Origin: Nageia nagi
Taxonomy: Eukaryota > Pinophyta
Length of the DNA stretch: 64,000 nucleotides
Assembly (NCBI GenBank): GCA_050084985.1
Contig: JBITNC010000001.1
Span: 36,828,001-36,892,000, forward strand
Direction of reading: 5' to 3'
The translations under genes and the position numbers were made by a program. The notes beneath the pieces were generated by a model that had not been told where the DNA came from, searched no databases, and worked only from the letters and a program-made list of their open reading frames with translations. This document shows positions 56,782 through 64,000 of the stretch, one piece after another (position 1 is the stretch's first letter; each line of letters begins with the position of its first letter).

Positions 56782-57283
56782 TGAGAGAATTGCACTATAA
56801 CATAAACAATCCTAAACTCCCAAGATCACATGAAAGCTCACAATTCACATCTAACAAACTCACAAATAAGACAATCTCACAAAGTGACACAAGATGTAAG
56901 TGGTTCCTCCAACTAGGAGTACATCCACTAGTTAGATCTCACTTCATTCACAAATATGAATATCTTACAAATCTTTCAATCTCAACTCCTAATCACTATC
57001 CTATAGCATAACTTTACTTTGCAATTCGTGTGTGATCACAAAGAGAGAGCTTTCTATTTATAGGCTAGAATACCTCTTTGAATCACCCTTTTATCTAATG
57101 TACAAAAGCATGACATGCACATCCTTTTACCCAAGGGCATACTCATGACATGGAGTGTAGGACAAGTTACATTATCATATTCACTTAAATATTTAAGGTA
57201 TCAAATGATACCCTTAAGTATTAGTAAACTTACATAGAATATTTAATACAAACCTTTACAATAATGCATTATACATTCCAATA
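56782..57283 (-). repeat. Element G 5' LTR (502 bp)
   Basis: Full-length match to 48608-49109 and 45666-46167. It retains Cs at sites that are T in both 3' copies. Its outer TG has become TA (CCAATA on the plus strand). Confidence 0.9.
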
Positions 57284-57421
57284 CTGTATATGCAAATCTT
57301 TATCTTAGATATTTTGCCTTGTAAATTTCCTATCAAAGTGTCTGGGAGTTGTGTAAATACAAAGTGTTTAAGAGTTGTGTAAATACAAAGTGTCTAATAG
57401 TTATAGTAAATACAAGTCCAA

Positions 57422-57785
57422 GATATCAAATGGAGCCCACCGATTTTGAGCAATGACATCATAATTTATGGCTAAAATCAATGAGTCCAAGAATAAATAA
57501 TGGCAGATGATGATTCATAAATATATCAAATAAAACCCATTGATTTTGAATGATACTATCACAATTTATGGCTAAAATCAAGGTTCCTAGAACAAGTAAT
57601 GGCAAGTGATTATTCATAAAGATATCACATAAAGCTCATTAATTTTGAGTGATGATGTCACAATTTATGGCTAAAATCAGTAAGTCCCATAATAAGTAAT
57701 GGTGGGTGATGATTCACAAAGTTATCAAATAAAACCTATTAATTTTGAGCAATGACATCATAATTTTTGGCTAAAATTAATGGGT
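57422..57785. repeat. ~106-bp tandem repeat in H1 U3 with TGACATCA/TGATGTCA
   Basis: Four units with ATCAAATAAAACCCATTGAT-like start, then a TGACATCA (57454, 57753) or TGATGTCA (57653) site, then AATTTATGGCTAAAATCA. The second unit's site is decayed. The array lies about 600 bp upstream of the TATA box. Confidence 0.75.
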
Positions 57786-58252
57786 TTTGAAAGAGCTAGA
57801 TCATCAACAAAGCCTAGAGAAAGGAAATAGAACCCACCAAATTGTGGTAAGAGTAATAGGTAAGAAGTAACACCTGGGTCCACTTGATATTAAGTGTTTG
57901 ATCCTTAGGTCCTATTAATATGTCAACTCCAACTCATTTTCACATAACAATGGTAGTTTCTTCTCAAACTAAGTTGATATATTGATCATGAAACCCCATT
58001 ACTCTATTCATTCACATCTATAGTATGGATCATTAATAGTTGTAAAGAAGTAGATAGCTATCGATAGAGCATAGTACTAGATTGTACCTATTAAGTTGTA
58101 GATAAATACTTAGTCAATCAGCTACAATGCTATCTTCAATCAACTATAGGGTCAAAAAAGGAGCAGTTAATGACATGTCAAAAGGATTATAGCTCTATGG
58201 ACATGACTATTCAGGAATTGTAAATTTTTAGATAGTCATGTTGTTGGTACTT

Positions 58253-58576
58253 ATTCATTATGTAATCTAACATAGTTGTAGTATTTATTATGAATAGTTT
58301 TGCTCTAATTAATTCATTTAAGATGAGTAATTATGTATATTAATGAGATACAACCACCAAAATAAGGAGGAAAATGTATAAATGGTAAACTATTAGAAAT
58401 TAAAAAGGTTAGAAATTCATTATGTAATCTAACATAGTTGTAGTATTTATTGTGAATATTTTTGCTCTAATTACTTAATTTAAAATGAGTAATTATGTAT
58501 ATTAATAAGATACAACCACCCAACTAAGGAGAAAAATGTATAAATGGTAAACTGTTAGAAATTAAAAAGGTTAGAA
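58253..58576. repeat. 162-bp tandem duplication containing the LTR TATA box
   Basis: Two units, 58253-58414 and 58415-58576, starting ATTCATTATGTAATCTAACA. Each holds TGTATAAATGG; the TATA motifs at 58377 and 58539 are 162 bp apart. H2's LTR has a single copy (about 61415-61575). Confidence 0.85.
58377..58383 (+). promoter_or_regulatory. H1 LTR TATA box (first of two)
   Basis: TATAAAT within AATGTATAAATGG. The second copy is at 58539-58545. In H2 the equivalent is TATAAATA at 61536-61543. Confidence 0.55.
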
Positions 58577-59071
58577 ATTTTAGCAAATTTGCCCAAATTT
58601 GTAAGATGCTTTCACATATGATAATACAAATAGATAATGCTTTGCCCTCTTGCAATAAGTGGCTATTTGTTGCTTTTGTGAATGTTATGTGTGAGATGTT
58701 TTCTTAAATTATGGCTATGTATTGTGATTGTGAGACCCTAGGGGTAAGATAGCTTGCTATTCTTGATCCTAGCTATAGATTATTATTTATACTACAATGC
58801 TTAGGTTGTACATTTCTTATTTTAAATTTTACTTCAATTTGCTTATCTTTTTCCTATAACTTTTTACCTTTTTATCTCTTTCTTATTACTTTAAATGTTC
58901 ACAATAAATAGGAATAAACCTATAATCTAGAGATTGAGTAGAATACCAACATGAGTGCATCCCTACCACCTTCTGATCTCTCAAGGATCCTACCATTGTG
59001 GGTAGTGGAGAACTCAACCAAACCAAATCATTTGAGGTTACACTATACCGATTAATAGTAGATCTTTCCAT

Positions 59072-59090
59072 TTTTGGCATGCCTAATGGG
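59072..59090 (+). promoter_or_regulatory. H1 primer-binding region
   Basis: TTTTGGCATGCCTAATGGG, 14 bp after the LTR end, conserved with H2 (62065-62083) and element I (18769-18789). Confidence 0.5.
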
Positions 59091-59343
59091 ATGCAAACTA
59101 AATTACATATATAGCAAGTGTAGATAGGCTAGATAACCATGTTTAGTGGGCTATCAATTAGATCCTTCAAATATTAAAAGGTTCTTTTAACCTTATTGGT
59201 GACTCTACTATCAACTAGTCAATATTTGAACCTTGGAACCTCTAAAATGCAAACTTATTAGAAGTAGTGCTAGAAATTCCTTTATACAACTTAGATTCCA
59301 AGAATTGTTAGTTCTTCATAGGAGGACTAGGTGAAAGATTTCT

Positions 59344-60125
59344 TTGATTGTATCCCTAGTAGTTCTTTTAAGGGTAATTCCACTCTCAAATGTATTTGAT
59401 TTAACCTTAGAGAATCCTTCACATGCTACTCATACTCCAAGCATGGCTCAGCCAATATACTTTCTTCCTTGGAATAATGGTCATCCTTTAGTTATTGTTG
59501 CTAAATCCCCTACTATACCTCAAGTAGCATTCAAATTTTTGCCAAAATTTGATAGGTCTGGCAAGACACCATATGAACATTGTTAAGATGTATTTTTGTT
59601 AGCTTCAAGATTTGATATCACTAATGAAACCATGATGACCAGATTATTATCACACTTTTTTGAAGTCAAAGCAGTTAAATGGTTCAAAACTTTCACCCCC
59701 AATCTATAAATTCATGGGAAGAGTTATGTTAGGATTTAATTAAAAGATTTTTTATAGATGGTGATGATAGTATATTCCTTAGCCTTATAGCATGCATCAA
59801 AAGATATCCTCATGATTCCATTAATGATTTTAATATTAGATTTGAAAGAACATAGAAATCTATCCCAATAAGGATTAGACCAACAAATGCACAAGATCTG
59901 GTGTATTATAGGAAGGCCTTTCTTTTGAACTTTAATATGTTGATTGTTATGTTAGAAGATACCTTCTCAAATATTTACTAGATAACAAAAACTTTTGAGC
60001 ATATCTTGGTATCCTTTGAAAAGATGCAACCTAGAACCATTATGCCTTTATTTATTAATTTACCTCCTTAACAAGTTTAACAAATTGTGTATCCTAGATT
60101 TTAAACCTTACCATTGTATTCCTTC
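59344..60125 (+). pseudogene. Element H1 gag pseudogene
   Basis: Readable from about 59344 (the ATG seen in H2 is lost here): MAQPIYFLPWNNGHPLVIV, FKFLPKFDRSGKTPYEH, LASRFDITNETMMTRLLSHF, EVKAVKWFKTFTPNSINSWE, ELC, stop, DLIKRFF, SLIACIKRYPHDSINDFNIR, PTNAQDLVYYRKAFLLNFNM. At least four stops. It loses similarity to H2 near 60125. Confidence 0.75.
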
Positions 60126-60605
60126 AAAATCACACTTTAAAATTGGGGTAATTCTATTATTTTTGATTCTTTATTCTTTTATTATTTAGTATCTAAGAGT
60201 TATATATATAAAAGTACCTAGAAGGGATATTATTCTCTTAGAGTCTTCATGAGTTATAAATTTTTGTATTCTTTCATTCTTAATCCCTCCTCTTCTCATT
60301 TATTTTCCTTGTAATGTCAGGAGTCATATTATTTTCTTAGTGCTCAAGAATTATGTGAATAAGGATACCCAAGAGTTATGTCAAATAAGAGTTATGTCAT
60401 TCTTTATTCTTTTATTTTTTAGTAGTTAGGAGTTAAGAGTATCTGGGATTTATGCCATCTTCTTTAAAGTACCTGAAAGAATTGTATAAAATACCCAAGA
60501 GTCATGTATATAATACTATATAAGAATTATATTGCCTTAGAATCTCTAAAAATTATTGATACAAGTGTCCAAGACTTACACAAATTCAAAGTTAAATTTT
60601 TGAAG

Positions 60606-60990
60606 AATAGAGCCCACCAATTCTAAGAAATGATGTCATATTTTTTGGTAAAAATTAGCAAGTTCTAGAGGAACCAAATCATTAACAGAGCCCAAAAGAA
60701 GAACATTAATAGAGCTCACCAATTTTAAGAGATGATGTCATAATTTTTAGTGAAAATTAGTAGGTTTTGATGGAATAAGAACATCAATAGAGCTTGCTAA
60801 TTTTCAAAGATGATGTCACATTCTTTTTGATAAAAATCAATGGGTATTGGAGGAACCACATCATCAATAGAGCTCAAAACAAGAACATCAATAGAGCTTG
60901 CCAATTTTTAGAGATGATGTCACATTTTTTTGGTGAAAATCAATGGGTCCTAGTAGTATCAAATCATTGATAGATCCTAAAAGAAGAACA
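60606..60990. repeat. Tandem repeat in H2 U3 with four TGATGTCA sites
   Basis: Repeats of AGAACATCAATAGAGCTTGC, CAATTTTxAGAGATGATGTCA and AAAATCAATGGGT-type segments. TGATGTCA occurs at 60631, 60733, 60811 and 60915, about 600-900 bp upstream of the TATA box. Confidence 0.7.
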
Positions 60991-61535
60991 TATAGCCTAC
61001 CGAGAAAGTGTAAGAGTAATGCATAAGAAAGAACATTTAGGTCCACTTCATCTTAAGTGTTTGACCTCTAGGGCCCTATTAATATGTTGACATCAACTCA
61101 TTTCCACATAACAATGGTAGTTTTTCTTAAACCAAGTGAACATAATATTTATCAACCACTATTACTCTAATTACTAATATCTATAGTAGAGATCATAAAG
61201 ATTGTAGAGAAGTAGATAGTAGCTGATAGAGCATAATACCAAATCATACCAATTAATATTCAATCAAATAATTACTCAATCAGCTACAATGCTATCTTTA
61301 ATTAGCTATAGGGCCAAAGAAGTAGTTAATGATATGTTAGAAGGATTGCAACTCTATAGACATGGCTGATCAAAAATTGCAAATTCCTAAATAGTTATGT
61401 TGATTAGTACTTATTCACTATGTAATCTAGTACAATTGTAGCATATATATAAATAATGCTATTTTAATTATTTTATTCAATGCTAGTAATTATGTATATT
61501 AATAAAACTCAACCATCTAAGGAAGGGGGAAGTTG

Positions 61536-61543
61536 TATAAATA
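61536..61543 (+). promoter_or_regulatory. H2 LTR TATA box
   Basis: TATAAATA within GTTGTATAAATAACTAGC, at the place equivalent to the H1 TATA boxes. Confidence 0.55.
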
Positions 61544-62064
61544 ACTAGCTTTTAGAAATCAAAAAGGTTGAACATTTTAGAAAAATTTGCTCAAATATAT
61601 AAAGAGCTATTCACATATGATAATACAATAGATAATGCTTTGCCCTTTTGCAATGAAGTGGCTATCTATTACTTTTGTGGATATTATGTGTGAAATGTTT
61701 TCTTCAAATTATGGCTATGTGTTGTGATTGCAAGACCCTAGGTGTAAGATAGTTTTTTATTCTTAATCTTGGCTATAGATTACTACTTGTGCTATAATAC
61801 TTGAGTTGTAAATTTCCTATTTTATCTATTTATTTACTTATCTCTTTTCTGTAACTCTTCAAATTTTTATTTCTCTCCCATTACTTTTAACCTTAAATAT
61901 AGATAGAAATTGGCCTATAAATTAGAGATTGAGTAGAAAACCAACACAAGCACTTTCCTAACACTTTCTACTCTTTCAAGAAACCTATTATTGTAGGTAG
62001 TGGAGAACATGACTAGAAAAAACCCTTGAGGTTATGCTATACTGATCAATAGTAGCAAGTTTTA

Positions 62065-62083
62065 TTTTTGGTATGCTTGATGG
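62065..62083 (+). promoter_or_regulatory. H2 primer-binding region
   Basis: TTTTTGGTATGCTTGATGG, 13 bp after the LTR end. Confidence 0.5.
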
Positions 62084-62344
62084 GATTCGAGCTAAATTAT
62101 ATATCTAGTGGGCATTATTAGGCCTGATAGCCTTATTTAGTGGGTTATAAAATGAATTATTCAAAATTATAAGATTATTATAACCTTATTGGTGACTTTT
62201 CTATCAAAATAATCAATATTTTGAACCCTAGCACCTCCAAAATGTAGACTTACTAAAAATAGTGTCAAAAATTCCCTTAGATAGCCTAGGTTTCAAGAGC
62301 TGTTAGTTCTTCATAGAAGGACTAGGTGAAATATTTCTTAGGTT

Positions 62345-64000
62345 ATGTCTCCTTTGGTCCCTTTAAGGGAAACCCCTTTATCAATTATATTTGATTCATT
62401 TCTAAAAAATCTTTTATCTATTGTACATTCTCCAAGTATACCTCAACTAGTAGATTTTCTTGACTAGAATAATAGTCATCCTTTGGTTGTAGCTACTAAT
62501 TCAACATCTATACCTCGAATAGTTTTAAAAAAAATTTCTAAGTATGATGGATCTAAAAAGATACCATATGAGCATTATCAAGATGTATCTATATTGGTCT
62601 CAAGATTTGATATTATTGATGAAACTATGATACCTATACTACTATCACACTCTTTTGAAGGCAAAGCAGCCTAGTGGTTTAGAACTCTTACCCCATAATC
62701 TATAAATTTATGGGGAGAGTTATGTCAAGCTTTGATTAAAATATGGTCTGTATATGGAAATGATAGCACATTTCTTAGCCTCATAGCATGCATCAAAAGA
62801 TTTTTTTATAAATCTATTGATGATTTTAATATCAAACATGGAAGTCCATACCAATAAGGATTAGACCAATGAATGCACAAGCTTTGGTGTATTACAAGAA
62901 AGCTTTTCTTCTTGACCTCAATATGCTTATTGTTATATCAAGAGATACATTCCCAAATGTTTACCAAATAATAAATAATATACCTTGGTGTCCTTTGGTA
63001 AAATGTAGCCCAGAATAATCATGCCTATATTTCTAAATTTACCTCCCAAGTAGGATCCACAAATAGGTCACCTTGGAGTTTTGGTCTTACCACCTCCTAC
63101 CAAAGCTATTGTCCAAAATAAACTACCAATATTACCTACTCTTGCATCTATAAGTGCTAGTACTGAACCTAAATCTTAAGAAGAGGAGAGAATAAAGTAG
63201 TTGGAGGTAACTATCAGAAATCTAACTAATAAGATCACTCTATAAAAAAGGCATAATCATGGTTTTAATTATAGAAGATATGATAATTAGTATCAGCCAA
63301 GATTCTAACCTAAGGTTAACTAGCCAAAATAATCAAATCTTTATAAAATAATTAAGAATACTATTATGATTAATTCTATAGATAGTGCTACTTTGGACAT
63401 TATAGAATGGTGTCCACCATGTTTAGCTCCTCATTTTCTAGATTCATGTGCAATGTATCAACATCAATATTTGGATTTACATTCTAATCAAAGGGTAGAA
63501 TCTACTTTAGATCCTAATACTAATCTTATAATGTCAACTTTTGGGTTTTAAGATATGCTAAAAATAAGCAAATTATTTTCAAATTAGAGCAACCTATTTA
63601 GTGATTTTATAGCAACCTCAATCCATTGAGTAGTATCAAGCTTCCACTCAACCCCAACCTGAACCCAAGAAAGATAAGGCTCCATTAGCTCAAACTTAAA
63701 ACCAACATCATCAAATCCCATTTAATCTAAGTACTATTCCATCAAATTTGAATACTAATGCCCTAGGTGAAATAAACTCTACTATAACTAGAAAAATAGT
63801 TTCAAAAGAAAGAAACATTACATACATTTGGATATCCTTTCATCACTAATTATCATAAAGAAAAGGCTACTCAACATTTTATAACAAATCAATAAGCAAA
63901 ACCAAGTAATTCCATCCCATATCTTCCTTACAATATTGTAAAAAATTTGGAGAAAACTCCTTCTAGGATGACTATGTTTGATGCATTAAAGATACTAGGT
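62345..64000 (+). pseudogene. Element H2 gag to pre-protease pseudogene
   Basis: ATG at 62345 (MSPLVPLRETPLS). Then PRIVLKKISKYDGSKKIPYE, FDIIDETMIPILLSHSFEGK, the gag core SINLWGELCQALIK, SLIACIKRFFYKSIDDFN, NAQALVYYKKAFLLDLNMLI, LPPK, GHLGVLVLPPPTKAIV, NKLPILPTLASISASTE, a knuckle at 63411-63449, then a low-conservation stretch and, at the window edge, SIPYLPYNIVKNLEKTPSRM and FDALKILG, which precedes protease in element I. About eight stops and two frame changes. Confidence 0.8.
63411..63449 (+). other. Element H2 variant gag zinc knuckle (all ligands intact)
   Basis: CPPCLAPHFLDSC: C-x2-C-x3-H-x4-C, one residue shorter than the usual retroviral knuckle. It is preceded by E-W and followed by AMYQHQ. 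The same spacing occurs in B (23503-23541) and I (17469-17507). Confidence 0.7.

Larger units (their letters stand above)
48608..57283 (-). mobile_element. Element G: structurally complete Ty1/copia retrotransposon (8.68 kb)
   Basis: On the minus strand: 5' LTR 56782-57283, PBS 56768-56779, an untranslated leader of almost 3 kb, gag, protease, integrase, RT, RNase H (in copia order, IN before RT), 3' UTR, PPT 49110-49120 and 3' LTR 48608-49109. Both LTRs are 502 bp. Many stops but few frameshifts. It inserted next to, or into, the LTR of element H1. Its 3' part was later copied by the tandem duplication. Confidence 0.9.
57289..59057 (+). repeat. Element H1 LTR (left end interrupted by element G)
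   Basis: Homologous to H2's LTR, e.g. ATTAAGTGTTTGA and CCTATTAATATGT (57890 and 61055), CACATAACAATGGTAGTTT, and TAATTATGTATATTAAT. Ends GATTAATA at 59057 (H2: GATCAATA at 62051). Near its left end AAAGTGTCTGGGAGTTGTG-like words repeat three times (57333-57415). Confidence 0.7.
57289..60130 (+). mobile_element. Element H1: Tat-like gypsy fragment (LTR, PBS, gag)
   Basis: Partial LTR to 59057, PBS region 59072-59090, gag to about 60125, where a second LTR-PBS-gag block (H2) begins. H1 and H2 align over LTR, leader and gag with substantial divergence. Confidence 0.7.
60150..62051 (+). repeat. Element H2 LTR (~1.9 kb)
   Basis: Right end GATCAATA at 62051; left end uncertain by tens of bases. 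The left part has several CCCAAGAGTTATGT-like words (60180-60530). U3 repeats at 60606-60990, TATA box at 61536-61543. Confidence 0.65.
60140..64000 (+). mobile_element. Element H2: Tat-like gypsy element, running off the window
   Basis: LTR (about 60150-62051), PBS region, gag from the ATG at 62345, variant zinc knuckle and the pre-protease region up to the window end. Same family as H1. Confidence 0.75.

Noticed and set aside
59190-59215. TTATTGGTGACTCTACT after the H1 LTR as the PBS (also 62186 and, reversed, near 18750)
   Set aside because: It is conserved but 130 bp beyond the LTR end fixed by comparison with element I; the TTTGGCATGCC site next to the LTR end fits better.
1-64000. tRNA, rRNA, organellar inserts, CRISPR arrays or bacterial genes
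   Set aside because: No cloverleaf-like GGTTCGAATCC box, rRNA motif, spaced identical repeats or bacterial gene organisation was seen; the whole window is plant LTR-retrotransposon sequence.

Overview
The window is nuclear DNA of a land plant with a large, repeat-filled genome. It is strongly AT-rich, CpG is scarce by eye, and the whole 64 kb is a palimpsest of decayed LTR retrotransposons. No intact host gene, rRNA, tRNA or CRISPR array is visible. The very long Tat-like Ty3/gypsy elements and their deep decay would fit a gymnosperm or another big-genome seed plant, but that is inference. Nearly every domain is broken by stop codons, many of them where a C-to-T or G-to-A change explains the stop, as expected from deamination of methylated cytosine.

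Layout, left to right. (1) 1-3179, minus strand: 5' part of a Ty3/gypsy element (element E: LTR, initiator-Met primer-binding site, gag, zinc knuckle, protease, start of RT) cut by the window edge. (2) 3180 to about 26 kb, minus strand: an outer Tat-like gypsy element (element B: 5' LTR from 24966, gag, protease, RNase H-like domain, RT, RNase H, integrase, long extra ORF). Two insertions split it: a solo LTR at 4851-5578 (element S) and a complete 13.07-kb gypsy element at 7384-20453 (element I), which lies inside B's RNase H and has a 5-bp ATAAT target duplication. Element I carries gag, PR, RNase H-like, RT, RNase H, IN and then a roughly 3.6-kb unidentified extra ORF. (3) 28093-32678, plus strand: a gypsy element (element D) of the same LTR family as solo LTR S, cut off inside RT. 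(4) 32.7-39.6 kb: a possible LTR edge, a decayed plant mobile domain (PMD) gene on the plus strand (34.96-36.76 kb), and a small TRIM-like element with unusually CpG-rich content (37.53-38.19 kb). (5) 39.59-44.24 kb, minus strand: another gypsy pol (element C) with the order PR-RT-RNase H-second RNase H-IN. (6) 44433-50296: a 2.9-kb direct tandem duplication. (7) 48608-57283, minus strand: a structurally complete Ty1/copia element (element G) with 502-bp LTRs, PBS, PPT and TSD; its 3' end is inside the duplication. (8) 57289-64000, plus strand: two successive LTR-PBS-gag blocks of one Tat-like family (H1 and H2); H2 runs off the window.

The genes are parts of retrotransposon replication cycles: gag builds the particle, PR matures it, RT and RNase H make cDNA, IN inserts it. 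Most copies look dead: catalytic protease, RT or integrase residues are substituted or missing in several of them.

Most worth following up: the long extra ORF downstream of integrase in I and B; an RNase H-like domain placed between protease and RT in B and I but after RT in C; a shared variant zinc knuckle with C-x2-C-x3-H-x4-C spacing in B, I and H; U3 tandem repeats in I and H that carry decayed TGACGTCA palindromes upstream of a TATA box; and the PMD gene lying antisense to element C.
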